NCBI RefSeq assembly: GCF_026242045.1 | Contig: NZ_JAPJDO010000030.1 | Span: 1 to 64,000, forward strand | Length of the DNA stretch: 64,000 nucleotides | Direction of reading: 5' to 3' | Origin: Mycobacterium pinniadriaticum | GTDB taxonomy: Bacteria; Actinomycetota; Actinomycetes; Mycobacteriales; Mycobacteriaceae | Part shown: positions 52,151-61,853 of the stretch, piece by piece | Position numbering within the stretch: position 1 is the first letter of the stretch | Layout: each line of letters starts with the position of its first letter | Position numbers and translations under genes: made by a program | The notes under the pieces: model-generated | What the model was told of the DNA's origin: nothing | The model's database searches: none | The model's input: the letters and a program-made list of their open reading frames with translations, nothing else

Positions 52151-52251
52151 GGGGTAGTTATTTGCCGACTGCGGAATGCCGCTCGACGTGCATGTTTATC
52201 CCTCCGCCGATTTGCTGATAATTACCTGCATGTCAATTTTCCGATAACGGT

Positions 52252-52267
52252 TGTGAATCAGTTCACA
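52252..52267. promoter_or_regulatory. Crp-type binding site upstream of the iniB-like gene
   Basis: TGTGAATCAGTTCACA, again a perfect TGTGA-N6-TCACA, extended to 7-base arms (TTGTGAA/TTCACAA, 52251-52268). It is 222 bases before the iniB-like ATG, in the probable promoter area. Confidence 0.65.
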
Positions 52268-52489
52268 ATTACCGGTTGCCCATGTTTAACGCTGTGAACA
52301 GTATTTATACCGATCCCATTGACTGTGTCCTGCAGAACGGCGGTGCACATCCGAGTGATCCCCTAATCCCCTAATGGGGATTGCTGGGATATCCCGGTAC
52401 TGCCCGTATCGGGTAGGGGACCGCGCCCCATTTCGGGGTGCGCGTGATCTTCATACCGTGATGAGCAAGTCACAGGAAGGCACTTACAC

Positions 52490-54820
52490 ATGGACACCCT
52501 GCTCCAATTCATCCTCGACCTGTTCAACAACGAGTCGGCGGCGCAGACGTTCGTCGCCGATCCCAACGCGGCGCTGGCGAACGCGGGCCTGGCCGATGTC
52601 AGCGCCGAGCAGATTCAGTCGGTCGCGGCCTCCGCCGTCCCGGGGCTCGAGCTCGCGGGCGGTGACCCGGTCTCCAGCCTGGCGCACGCAGTTTCGGGTG
52701 TGTACGGCTTCGCGCCCGCAGAAGGCGTTGTGCCGACGGTCCTTTCGGCCCCCGCGGCGGCCGCCGACGTGATCGGAAATCAGGCGCTGGATCTCGGTGT
52801 CGACGGCGGATCGTCGTTGGCTGCCGCGGTGGGTGACGGCATCGGCGTTGGCCTGGGCGAGAGCCTCGGTGCCGGGCTGGGCGCGGCGCTGAACGGCGGT
52901 GCCGGGGTTGGTGGTGAGACCGCGGTCGGCCTGGGAACCGGATTCGGTGGTGGTATCGGTGGCGGTGCTGAGCTCGGCGGTGGATTCCAGGCCGGGATGG
53001 GTGTCGAGGTCGAAGCCGGCTTCCACGCCGGTATGGGTGCCGAAGTTGGCGCCGGCGCCGAGGTGGGCGGCCAGAGTGGGTTTGGTCTGGGCACGGGCTT
53101 TGGCACCGGTTTCGGTGCCGGTGGTGGTGCCGAGCTCGGCGGTGGCTTCGATTCGGCCATCGGCGCCGAGATGGGGCTGGGCGGCCAGGTCGAAGGTGGT
53201 GCTGAGCTCGGTGGCGGGTTCAACTCCGGCTTCGGCGCTGAGCTGGGTGGTGACGCCGAGATGGGCGGCCACACCGGGATCGGTCTCGGTACCGGTTTCG
53301 GCGCTGGCGGAAGTGCCGAGCTTGGCGGAGGGTTCGACGCCGGATTGGGCGGCGAGCTCGGCGGCTCCGCGGCCGCCGGCGCGGGTGCAGCTGCCGGCGG
53401 CAGCACTAATCTGCATGGCAACACCGGGTTCGGCGCTCAGGGCGGCGGACAATTCGGTGCGGGTGCCAACGCGGGCAGCGGCTTCGCGGCCGGTGGCGGC
53501 AGCCAGTTCGGCGGCGGCGCACAGGTCAACGATCGGGCTCGCGTCATCGACACCAACAGCGAGATCGAGGCCGAACGGCGCGCCACGTTGAGCGGCACCG
53601 CGAACGCCGGCGGCAGCGGTACGGCCAACGTCGGGACCGGCCTGAACGCACAGGAGAACGCGAACTTCAGCAACACGTCCAACGTCGGGTTCACCAGCCC
53701 GCTCGGCAGCGCCGGCCTCGGCAATCAGACCGCTGCCGCCGGCGGCGGGGCGATCGGCCTGGGCGGTGGTGGCCTGGGTGCGGCCGGGAACACCGCGATG
53801 AGCAGCACGACGGCTGCCGGCTTCTCCGGCCCGCTGGGTGGCGCGACCATGAGTGCGCAAACCGCGGCGAGCAACACCGCGGCCGTGAGCTTTCTGCACG
53901 ACGACGGTGCCGCGCTCAGCGGCCAGACCAACCTCGGTGGAGCGTTCGGCGGCCAGACCAACCTCGGTGGAGCGTTCGGCGGCCAGACGAACCTCGGCGG
54001 AGCGTTCGGTGGCCACACCAACGCTGACGCGGCCTCGGCGGCGGAGGTCAATGCTGGTGGCCATGGCGGGATCACCGGTGGCGCCGCGATCAACACCGGC
54101 GCCGACGTGTCGGGCGGCGCCGAAGCATCCGGCGGTGGCGGTGCCTCCGCGGGTGGCGGTGTCTCTGCGGGTGGCGGTATCTCCGGTGGTGGCGGCGCCA
54201 ACTTCCTCAATCACGAGGCGACGAGCCTCAACCTGCACAACAACCTGCACAGCTCCGCCCAGGCGGCGGGCTCGGCCGGTGGCAGCACCTCCGCGGATCA
54301 CGTCACGGTGGGTGGAAACTCGGCCTTCCAGAATGCCTTTGGCGGCCAGGCCGACATCCTGGGCCACGACTCGGCGGCTCTGGGCGGGCACGGTGCGGTC
54401 AGCGGCGACGCGAGTGCCGCCGCGACCACGACGGACCAGGGTTCGGCCGTGACACCGTCGCAGAGCAGCGTCATCCACACCGGTGGCTCCGCGACCGGTG
54501 GCGGCGAGGTCTCCTCCGGGTCCACCGGGGGCTCGGTGATCACCACCTCGCAGGGCAGTGCCGATGCCGGAGGCTCGAGCTCGCTCGGCTCGGCACACGA
54601 CTCGGCGACGGTCGATCAGCACGCGGCCATCGATTCGTCGAGCCAGGCGGCGGTCGCCGCGACGCCGGACCACTCGTCGTACGACCAGTCGGCGCATGCG
54701 AGCACGGACTACTCGAGCCACTCGTTGTTCGCTAACGGCCACGACAGCTCCGCCGCGCACAGCCAGGCGAGCACCGATCTGTCGTCGCACAACCAATTCG
54801 ATCAGCACATGGGTTTCTGA
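52490..54820 (+). CDS. IniB-like glycine-rich protein
   Basis: 776 residues from ATG 52490 with AGGAAGG upstream. The first about 75 residues (LLQFILDLFNNESAAQTFVA, then SVAASAVPGLELAGGDPVSS) match the N-terminal domain of IniB, the isoniazid-inducible envelope-stress protein. The rest is Gly/Ala-rich with repeats (GAELGGGF, GQTNLGGAFG) and a Ser/His-rich end. No signal peptide is evident. It is larger than IniB of M. tuberculosis, and the dynamin-like iniA and iniC genes are absent next to it. Confidence 0.85.
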   Translation: MDTLLQFILDLFNNESAAQTFVADPNAALANAGLADVSAEQIQSVAASAVPGLELAGGDPVSSLAHAVSGVYGFAPAEGVVPTVLSAPAAAADVIGNQALDLGVDGGSSLAAAVGDGIGVGLGESLGAGLGAALNGGAGVGGETAVGLGTGFGGGIGGGAELGGGFQAGMGVEVEAGFHAGMGAEVGAGAEVGGQSGFGLGTGFGTGFGAGGGAELGGGFDSAIGAEMGLGGQVEGGAELGGGFNSGFGAELGGDAEMGGHTGIGLGTGFGAGGSAELGGGFDAGLGGELGGSAAAGAGAAAGGSTNLHGNTGFGAQGGGQFGAGANAGSGFAAGGGSQFGGGAQVNDRARVIDTNSEIEAERRATLSGTANAGGSGTANVGTGLNAQENANFSNTSNVGFTSPLGSAGLGNQTAAAGGGAIGLGGGGLGAAGNTAMSSTTAAGFSGPLGGATMSAQTAASNTAAVSFLHDDGAALSGQTNLGGAFGGQTNLGGAFGGQTNLGGAFGGHTNADAASAAEVNAGGHGGITGGAAINTGADVSGGAEASGGGGASAGGGVSAGGGISGGGGANFLNHEATSLNLHNNLHSSAQAAGSAGGSTSADHVTVGGNSAFQNAFGGQADILGHDSAALGGHGAVSGDASAAATTTDQGSAVTPSQSSVIHTGGSATGGGEVSSGSTGGSVITTSQGSADAGGSSSLGSAHDSATVDQHAAIDSSSQAAVAATPDHSSYDQSAHASTDYSSHSLFANGHDSSAAHSQASTDLSSHNQFDQHMGF
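53921..54010 (+). repeat. 30-base tandem repeat, three copies
   Basis: Units at 53921-53950, 53951-53980 and 53981-54010 encode GQTNLGGAFG; the first two are identical and the third differs by a few bases; a partial fourth unit follows. Inside the iniB-like gene; likely length-variable between strains. Confidence 0.9.
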
Positions 54821-54839
54821 CCCGAAGGCCGGACACGAA

Positions 54840-54867
54840 TCGGCGGGGACCGTATGGTCCCCGCCGA
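54840..54867. terminator. Bidirectional terminator after the iniB-like gene
   Basis: 12-base perfect arms (54840-54851 and 54856-54867) around a 4-base loop, between two converging genes (iniB-like and SDR). Confidence 0.75.
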
Positions 54868-54888
54868 TGTGTTGGTGCGGTTGCGCTT

Positions 54889-55629
54889 CTAGAGTTCGCG
54901 GTGCGGCACGTCGGTGATCAGGCCGCCGTCCATGACGAATTCGGAACCAGTCGTGTAGGACGATTCGTCACTGGCCAGGAACAACACGAATGTGGACACC
55001 TCGATGGGTTCACCGAGGCGTCCCATCGGCGCGGCCACCAGGTCCTCGGGCATGTGCGCGGTCATCGGGGTGCGAATCATCCCGGGGTGTAGCGAGTTCA
55101 CCCGGATGTTGTTGGCCGCCAGTTCGAGAGCGGCGGACTTCGTCAAACCGCGGATGGCCCACTTGGACGCGACATAGCCGTGGTTTCCGGGCGTGCCGCG
55201 CATGGCCTGGATGGAGGACATGTTGATGATGGAGCCGCCGCCGGCATCTGTCATCGGTTCGATCACCGATTTGATGCCGAGCATGGTTCCGGTGAGGTTG
55301 ACGTCGATAACGCGTTGCCAGCGTTCGGGTTCGAGGTTCTTCAAGGTGCGTCGGTACACGATGCCGGCGTTGTTCACCAGCACAGTGAGAGCGCCGAACT
55401 CGCGCAGCGTCAGCGCCACGGCCGCTGCCCAGTCATCGGGATCGGAGACGTCGAGATGAACGTAGCGGGCGGCCGCGCCGAGCTCTTCGGCGGTTGCCGC
55501 GCCCTCCTCGTCGAGCACGTCAGCGAGAACCACCCGGGCGCCCTCGCTGGCCAGCAGCCGGGCGTGTGCCGCCCCCATCCCGCGAGCGGCACCGGTGATC
55601 AGGGCGACTTTGCCGTCGACGCGTCCCAT
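54889..55629 (-). CDS. Short-chain dehydrogenase/reductase
   Basis: 246 residues from ATG 55629. Classical SDR: cofactor motif TGAARGMG (12-19), NNAG (86-89), Ser139, Tyr152 and Lys156 (YVASK); Asp37 (LADV) after the second strand favours NAD(H). Probably a 3-alpha/20-beta-hydroxysteroid-dehydrogenase-like enzyme; substrate unknown. Confidence 0.92.
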   Translation of the reverse strand: MGRVDGKVALITGAARGMGAAHARLLASEGARVVLADVLDEEGAATAEELGAAARYVHLDVSDPDDWAAAVALTLREFGALTVLVNNAGIVYRRTLKNLEPERWQRVIDVNLTGTMLGIKSVIEPMTDAGGGSIINMSSIQAMRGTPGNHGYVASKWAIRGLTKSAALELAANNIRVNSLHPGMIRTPMTAHMPEDLVAAPMGRLGEPIEVSTFVLFLASDESSYTTGSEFVMDGGLITDVPHREL

Positions 55630-55707
55630 GGGCGGCACGGTACCCGGCGACCGGACCGCCGGGCTCCTGATCTGTTCGCTGGCTGGGACCTGTGCCCAGC
55701 ACACGGG

Positions 55708-57045
55708 TCAGTGCGGCGCGGGCAGTCGCAGCATGAGCCGCGCACCGCCGAGCGGACTGTCTTCCAACGATGCGGTGCCACCATGCAATTCGGCCTGCTG
55801 CGCCACCAGCGCCAGGCCGAGGCCGGAGCCCGAATGCGACGCCGTCGACCCGCGGGCGAAGCGTTCGAAGACCGCCGAACGCTCCTCCTCCGGCACCCCG
55901 GAGCCGTTGTCGTCGACGGCGATCTGGACTCCAGTCCGCGAACTGACCGCAGACAGCTGGACTCGGGTCGCGCCACCGTGCTTGACCGCGTTGGCGATCG
56001 CGTTGTCCACCGCCAGCCGTAGGCCGGCGGGCAGGCCGATGATGATGCAGGTGGGCGAGGGCACCAGCGACACCTCGAGGTCGGTGTAGACCCGCATCGC
56101 GTCGTGCGCCGCGCGGTCGAGCAACTCGGTGATGTCCACCGGAACCTGGTCGGCTTCTGTCGAAAGCTCCCCCTGGGCAAGGCGTTCCAGCGCGCTCAGC
56201 GTCGCTTCGATACGGGTTTGGGTGCGCACGACGTCGCCGAGCACTTCCTTGCGCTGCTCGTCGGTCATGTCGAGGGTGGCCAGCACCTCGAGGTTGGTGC
56301 GCATCGCGGTCAGCGGGGTACGCAACTCGTGGGCCGACACCGCGGCGAAGTCGCGTGCCGATGCCAGCGCCGCCGTGGTCCGGTCCTGCTCGGTCCAGAT
56401 GCGTTCCAGCAGGCCCTTGAGTGCCTCGCCGATCTCCACCGCCTCGGTGGCGCCGCCGATGTCGACGTCGGGGGCCTTGTCGCCGGCCTGGATCTCCCGG
56501 GTCTGGGCGGCCAGCCGCCGGAACGGTCGCACCGCGAAGGTCGCCAGCAGCCAGCCGAGCAGGCCGGCCGCGCCGATGGCGAGCACACAGATGATCAGTA
56601 CCCGGCGATGCAGGTTGTTGGTATCGGCGACGGTGTCGTCGTAGGTCGCGCCGACCTCCAGAGTCGTGGCCTCGGGATAGGAGAGCTCTACCGTGCGTAC
56701 TCGGTAGCGGACGCCGTCGACCTCGGTGGTGGCGTAATCGGAGTCGAGCCGGGGCAAGACGACGGCGGAATTCGAACGAACCTGATCACCCCTGCGCACG
56801 GTGATCACCACGTCTTGGTCGTTGGGCGACGGGGGGATCTGGTCGAGTCCGCGCGGAACGAACGGGACCGCGAAGCCCGCGGCCTCGTCCAACCGCCGGT
56901 CCAGCCGTTCGAGGCGGTCGTTGGTGATGCCGATCCAGACGATGGTGCCCACGATGGTCACCACGATCGCCGCGCCGATCGCCGTTGCGAACGCCACCCG
57001 GGTACGCAGGGACGGGGTGCGGCGAAGGATCCGCGCGAGCCTCAC
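55708..57045 (-). CDS. prrB: Sensor histidine kinase PrrB
   Basis: 445 residues from GTG 57045, four bases after the prrA stop; M. tuberculosis PrrB has nearly the same length and sequence. Two membrane helices (about 20-40 and 149-172) flank an extracytoplasmic sensor; HAMP, then the phospho-acceptor His239 in SAHELRTPLTAMR, N-box DNAIANAVKHGG, G1 DDNGSGVP and G2 GSGLGLALV. Partner of PrrA. Confidence 0.97.
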   Translation of the reverse strand: MRLARILRRTPSLRTRVAFATAIGAAIVVTIVGTIVWIGITNDRLERLDRRLDEAAGFAVPFVPRGLDQIPPSPNDQDVVITVRRGDQVRSNSAVVLPRLDSDYATTEVDGVRYRVRTVELSYPEATTLEVGATYDDTVADTNNLHRRVLIICVLAIGAAGLLGWLLATFAVRPFRRLAAQTREIQAGDKAPDVDIGGATEAVEIGEALKGLLERIWTEQDRTTAALASARDFAAVSAHELRTPLTAMRTNLEVLATLDMTDEQRKEVLGDVVRTQTRIEATLSALERLAQGELSTEADQVPVDITELLDRAAHDAMRVYTDLEVSLVPSPTCIIIGLPAGLRLAVDNAIANAVKHGGATRVQLSAVSSRTGVQIAVDDNGSGVPEEERSAVFERFARGSTASHSGSGLGLALVAQQAELHGGTASLEDSPLGGARLMLRLPAPH

Positions 57046-57049
57046 GGGT

Positions 57050-57751
57050 TCACTGGGTGCGCAACACGAAGCCCACGCCGCGCACGGTATGCAGCAGTCG
57101 GGGCGCGCCGCCGGCCTCGAGTTTGCGGCGCAGGTAACCGATGAAGACGTCGACGACGTTGGTGTCGGCGGCGAAGTCGTAGCCCCAGACCAGCTCGAGC
57201 AGCTGAGCACGGGACAGTACCGCCGTCTTGTGCTCGGCGAGCACCGCCAGCAGGTCGAATTCACGCTTGGTCAGATCGACGTCGACACCGTTCACCCTGG
57301 CCCGCCGGCCCGGGATGTCGACTTCGAGCGGGCCGACCTGGATGGTCTCCGAGGAGAATGTGGCCGTAGCGCCGCGCCGGCGCAGCAGCGCCTTGACCCG
57401 GGCCACCAGCTCGGCCAGCACGAACGGTTTCACCAGATAGTCGTCGGCGCCGGCTTCCAGCCCGGCGACCCGGTCGTCGACCGAGCTGCGGGCCGACAGC
57501 ACGCAGACGGGCACGTCGTTGTCCATCGCGCGTAGCGCGGTCACCACACTGACACCGTCGAGGACGGGCATGTTGATGTCGAGCACGATCGCGTCGGGCC
57601 GGGTCTCGGTCGCCGATCGCAGCGCTTCGGCACCGTCGACGGCGGTGGCCACCTCGAATCCGGAGAGTCGCAGCCCGCGCTCCAGTGACGCGAGCACGTC
57701 GGGATCGTCATCGACCACCAGGACTCGGGGTGCAGCCGAACTACTGTCCAT
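57050..57751 (-). CDS. prrA: Response regulator PrrA
   Basis: 233 residues from ATG 57751. Receiver domain with phospho-acceptor Asp58 (VLDINMPVLDG) and Lys in LVKPF, then an OmpR-type winged helix (LTKREFDLLAVLAEH). Nearly identical to M. tuberculosis PrrA apart from its first residues. Controls redox, nitrogen and cell-wall genes in that species. Confidence 0.97.
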   Translation of the reverse strand: MDSSSAAPRVLVVDDDPDVLASLERGLRLSGFEVATAVDGAEALRSATETRPDAIVLDINMPVLDGVSVVTALRAMDNDVPVCVLSARSSVDDRVAGLEAGADDYLVKPFVLAELVARVKALLRRRGATATFSSETIQVGPLEVDIPGRRARVNGVDVDLTKREFDLLAVLAEHKTAVLSRAQLLELVWGYDFAADTNVVDVFIGYLRRKLEAGGAPRLLHTVRGVGFVLRTQ

Positions 57752-57974
57752 GGCCCCATCTTGCCTGATCGATGCCAGTACCAGTGGGAGGCCGCCGCGA
57801 CACGGCGACATCGGGCGGAAGGGTTTGACCTCAATCATTGTTGAGGTCCTAGCGTGGGGATGCGGTCGTGACTGATAACCGATTGCTGTGCGTGCGATCA
57901 TCGAGCATGGGGGGTCGTGTCGTACCGGCTGGATATCGTCAGCGGTGGTCGATGGCGAAAGAGTGGTTGACGCG

Positions 57975-59957
57975 GTGGATGTGGTGACTTCCAAAACCCC
58001 GGCGCGCTCGGATCCGGCGATCGCCGCGCCGCGCCGCTCGCCTCGGGCTGCCTCCGATCTGTTCCGGTTGCTGCCCTACCTGATGCCGTATCGGGCTCGC
58101 TGGATCGCGATGGTGAGCATCGCCGTCACCAGCCTGGTGGCCACCGTCGCCATTCCGCTGATGACCAAGGCGGTGATTGACGGCCCGGTTCGCCACCAGG
58201 ACCAGCGCGGGCTGTGGCTGGTCGGTACCGCAGCCATCGGGGTCGGCATGTCCGAGGCGGTGCTGTGGTTCATTCGGCGCTGGCTGGTCGCGCGGGCCAC
58301 GATGGGGGTGGAGGCCGATATCCGCAAGGATCTCTACGCCCGCCTGCAGATCCTGCCGATGTCGTTTCACGGGCGCTGGCAATCCGGCCAGCTGCTGTCG
58401 CGAATCATGAACGACCTCAGCACTATTCGGCGATTACTGTCGTTCGGTCTGGTCTTCCTGATCCTCAACGTCCTGCAGATCACCGTGGTCACCGCGATCC
58501 TGCTGGCGATGTACTGGCCGCTCGGTGTGGTGGTGCTCGTCTCGATCGTGCCGATCACGCTCACCGTGCTGCACTTCGAACACGCCTTCACCCGCCTGTC
58601 GAGGCAGGCGCAGGATCAGGCCGGTCACGTCGCCACCCACGTCGAGGAGTCGGCGCTGGGATTGCGGGCGGTGAAATCGTTCGGCCGCGAAGACTATGTC
58701 TACGACCGCTTCGATGAGCAAGCCAGCACGCTGTATGACACCCAGATCCAGAGGGTGGCCGTGTCGGCGAAGTTCTGGACCCTGCTCGAGGCGATTCCCA
58801 ACCTCACGCTGATCGTCGTGCTGGGCTTCGGGGCCTACGCCGCCGGGCACGGGTTGGTCACCCTCGGCACCCTGGTCGCGTTCATCACGATGATGCTGTC
58901 GCTGGTTTGGCCGATCGCCTCACTCGGTTTCCTGCTGTCGATGACCCAGGAGTCGATGACGGCGGCCAACCGGATCGCCGAGATCTTCGACGCCCCTCGC
59001 GAGATCACCGACGGACCTCGTACCGTCGCGCCGCGCGGCGGCCGGCTGGAGTTGGTCGACGTGGGGTTTCGCTTCCCCGTGACGACGGGGAACGACATCA
59101 GCAGCCCTGAATCAGACGGCTGGGCGCTGCGCCATGTCAACGTCACCATCGAACCGGGCGAGACCCTGGCGCTGGTGGGCGCCACCGGTTCGGGCAAGTC
59201 GGTGCTGGCGTCACTGCTGCCCCGGCTCTACGACGTCACCGAAGGCGAGATCCGCATCGACGGCACCGACATCCGCGAGCTGTCCCTGGACGCGTTGCGC
59301 GAGACGGTCGCCACCGCCTTCGAGGACCCGACGCTGTTCTCCATGTCGGTCGCCGAGAACCTCGCGCTGGGACGTACCGAGGACGACCCCGCGACCGACG
59401 AGGAACTGAGCCGGGCCATCGAGATCGCCGCCGCGCAGTTCGTCTACGACCTGCCGTACGGTCTGCAGACCCGCATCGGTGAGCAGGGCATGAGCCTGTC
59501 GGGTGGTCAGCGGCAACGGCTTTCGCTGGCCCGCGCCATTCTTGCCGCACCGCGCATCCTGGTGCTCGACGACACACTCTCCGCGCTCGACGTCCACACC
59601 GAAGCCGAAGTCACCACGGCGCTGCGGCAGGTGCTGGCCGGTGTGACGGCGGTGGTGGTGGCTCATCGCGCGTCGACGGTCCTCCTCGCCGACAAGGTCG
59701 CGCTGGTCGACACCGTCGACGGCGCGGGCACCATCACCCATATCGGAACTCACGCCGAATTGCTGGCCAGCGTGCCGCGCTACCGCTTCCTGCTGGCCGC
59801 CGACGATGAACTCGACGACGGCTGCGAGCCCCGGCCGGGGTGGGAGGACGACGACGAACGGCGGCGGCTCGAGGTCGCCTACACCGAAGCTCGCGAGCAG
59901 CGCGATATCACCCGCCGCACCGTTGACTATGCCGCCACGGAAGGCAGGCAGCGATGA
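57975..59957 (+). CDS. ABC exporter half-transporter (1), with degenerate ATP site
   Basis: 660 residues from GTG 57975; earlier GTG codons (from 57888) are possible but add non-family sequence. Six membrane helices, then the ATPase domain: Walker A GATGSGKS near 402, signature SLSGGQRQR, and Walker B VLDDTLSALD, where Asp replaces the catalytic Glu. Thus its own Walker site is inactive while its signature is intact. A long acidic tail follows. Partner gene overlaps by ATGA. Confidence 0.9.
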   Translation: MDVVTSKTPARSDPAIAAPRRSPRAASDLFRLLPYLMPYRARWIAMVSIAVTSLVATVAIPLMTKAVIDGPVRHQDQRGLWLVGTAAIGVGMSEAVLWFIRRWLVARATMGVEADIRKDLYARLQILPMSFHGRWQSGQLLSRIMNDLSTIRRLLSFGLVFLILNVLQITVVTAILLAMYWPLGVVVLVSIVPITLTVLHFEHAFTRLSRQAQDQAGHVATHVEESALGLRAVKSFGREDYVYDRFDEQASTLYDTQIQRVAVSAKFWTLLEAIPNLTLIVVLGFGAYAAGHGLVTLGTLVAFITMMLSLVWPIASLGFLLSMTQESMTAANRIAEIFDAPREITDGPRTVAPRGGRLELVDVGFRFPVTTGNDISSPESDGWALRHVNVTIEPGETLALVGATGSGKSVLASLLPRLYDVTEGEIRIDGTDIRELSLDALRETVATAFEDPTLFSMSVAENLALGRTEDDPATDEELSRAIEIAAAQFVYDLPYGLQTRIGEQGMSLSGGQRQRLSLARAILAAPRILVLDDTLSALDVHTEAEVTTALRQVLAGVTAVVVAHRASTVLLADKVALVDTVDGAGTITHIGTHAELLASVPRYRFLLAADDELDDGCEPRPGWEDDDERRRLEVAYTEAREQRDITRRTVDYAATEGRQR

Positions 59958-61771
59958 CCGCCACCGAATGGCGCGGCCGGCTCGACGAACAGCCCGACGA
60001 CCTGCCGATCGACGAGACCGGGCCCCGCCGGCGCGAGGCCCGCGCCCTGCTGGGCTCGCTGCTGGCGCCCTTCAGACTGACCGTCGGGCTGCTGGCCGTC
60101 GTGGTCGTCGTGGAAAACGTTGCGCGGCTGTCGGTTCCGCTGCTCGTTCAGCGTGGCATCGACCACGCGATCCCGCCGCTGGTGGCCGGTGGTTCGGCGC
60201 GTGAGCTGGTCATCGTGGTCACGGTGCTGTGCGGTGCGGTGGCGGTGCAGGCGACCAGTCGATTGCTGTTCCTGAACCGTTCCGGGCGCATCGGTCAACG
60301 GGTGCTGCTGGAGGTGCGTCGACGCGTCTTCCGGCACTTCCAGCGTCTCGACGTCGCTTTCCACGACCGCTACACCTCCGGGCGGGTGGTCAGCCGGTTG
60401 ACCAACGATGTCGAGGCGATCCAGGACATGCTGGAAACCGGCTTCGACAGCCTGATCACCGCCGTGCTGACCTTGTTCGGCACGGCCATCCTGCTGGTTG
60501 TTCTCGATGTGCGGTTGGGACTGATGTGCCTGGCCGCCTTTCCGATTCTGGTCGCGCTGGTCTGGTGGTTCTCGGCCGAGTCGGCCAAGACCTATCGCCG
60601 GGTGCGGGAGAGTGCCGCGCTGGTGATCGTGCAGTTCGTCGAGACGATGACCGGTATCAAGGCGGTGCAGGCCTACCGTCGCGAGCCGCGTAATCAGGAG
60701 ATCTTCGATGACGTCGCTGACCGCTACCGGGAGGACAACGAGCGGACGTTCCGGCTGCTGGCGATCTTCATGCCGGCGGTCAAGCTCGTCGGAAATCTGA
60801 CCACCGGTGTGGTGTTGCTCTACGGCGGCTATCGGGTGTTGCACGGCGAGATGACGATCGGCACCCTGACGGCGTTCCTGCTGTATCTGCGGATGTTCTT
60901 CGAGCCCATGCAGGAGATCTCGCAGTTCTTCAACACCTTTCAGTCGGCGTCGTCGGCGCTGGAGAAGCTCGCCGGGGTGCTGGCCCAGAAACCGGCGATC
61001 GCCGACCCGGCCGTCCCGGTGCACCCGGAGCGGATCCGCGGTGAGATCGCTTTTCGCGACGTGCGCTTCAACTATGTGCCTGATCGTCCCGTGCTGCCGC
61101 GGCTGTCCCTGGTCGTGCCCGCCGGCCAGACCGTCGCGCTCGTCGGCACCACCGGCGCCGGCAAGACCACCATCGCCAAGCTGATCGCCCGGTTCTACGA
61201 CCCGACGGCCGGCGCGGTCACCCTCGACGATGTGGATCTGCGGGACTTCGCGCAAAGCGATCTGCGCCGCCACGTCGTGATGGTCACCCAGGAGAACTTC
61301 CTGTTCTCCGGAACCGTCGCCGACAACATCCGGTTCGGGCGGCCGTCGGCATCGGACGCCGAGGTGCACGCGGCCGCGGTGGCGGTGGGCGCCGATGAGT
61401 TCATCGCCGCGCTGCCCGACGGCTACCAGACCGATGTCGCCACCCGCGGCGGGCGGTTGTCCGCCGGGCAGCGGCAGCTGGTCGCGTTCGCCCGGGCGTT
61501 CCTGGCTGACCCGGCGGTGCTGATCCTCGACGAGGCGACTTCGTCGCTGGACATCCCCAGCGAACGACTCGTGCAGCGGGCGCTGCGGACGGTGCTCGCC
61601 GACCGGACGGCGCTGATCATCGCCCACCGGTTGTCGACGGTCGAGATCGCCGACCGGGTGCTGGTGCTCGAGCACGGCCGCATCGTCGAGGACGGCCCGC
61701 CCGGTGAGCTCGTCGGCTCCCAGGGCCGCTATGCCGCACTGCACCGCGCCTGGCTGGAGTCGCTGGCCTGA
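59954..61771 (+). CDS. ABC exporter half-transporter (2), catalytic
   Basis: 605 residues from ATG 59954. Six membrane helices; Walker A GTTGAGKT near 400; Walker B LILDEATSSLD with catalytic Glu; but the signature is RLSAGQRQL, a weakened form of LSGGQ. This complements subunit (1): one good and one poor ATP site per heterodimer, as in BmrCD or TmrAB exporters. Related to the Rv1272c/Rv1273c type. Likely exports lipids or drugs. Confidence 0.92.
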   Translation: MTATEWRGRLDEQPDDLPIDETGPRRREARALLGSLLAPFRLTVGLLAVVVVVENVARLSVPLLVQRGIDHAIPPLVAGGSARELVIVVTVLCGAVAVQATSRLLFLNRSGRIGQRVLLEVRRRVFRHFQRLDVAFHDRYTSGRVVSRLTNDVEAIQDMLETGFDSLITAVLTLFGTAILLVVLDVRLGLMCLAAFPILVALVWWFSAESAKTYRRVRESAALVIVQFVETMTGIKAVQAYRREPRNQEIFDDVADRYREDNERTFRLLAIFMPAVKLVGNLTTGVVLLYGGYRVLHGEMTIGTLTAFLLYLRMFFEPMQEISQFFNTFQSASSALEKLAGVLAQKPAIADPAVPVHPERIRGEIAFRDVRFNYVPDRPVLPRLSLVVPAGQTVALVGTTGAGKTTIAKLIARFYDPTAGAVTLDDVDLRDFAQSDLRRHVVMVTQENFLFSGTVADNIRFGRPSASDAEVHAAAVAVGADEFIAALPDGYQTDVATRGGRLSAGQRQLVAFARAFLADPAVLILDEATSSLDIPSERLVQRALRTVLADRTALIIAHRLSTVEIADRVLVLEHGRIVEDGPPGELVGSQGRYAALHRAWLESLA

Positions 61772-61853
61772 TCCCGTCTCGAGTTCGACGTTTCGACGAC
61801 GACGTCTCGCACTTTCGCAGCCAAATGTCGGTTTCGGCGGCACACTGCGAACT

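Larger units (their letters stand above)
52109..52489. other. Regulatory intergenic region before the iniB-like gene
   Basis: 381 bases with no gene but several palindromes: a terminator (52129-52150), a Crp-type site (52252-52267), AATCCCC/GGGGATT (52365-52371 and 52376-52382) and GGGATATCCC (52386-52395). The AT-rich part near 52260-52320 is the likely promoter. Such density suggests heavy regulation of the iniB-like gene. Confidence 0.6.
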
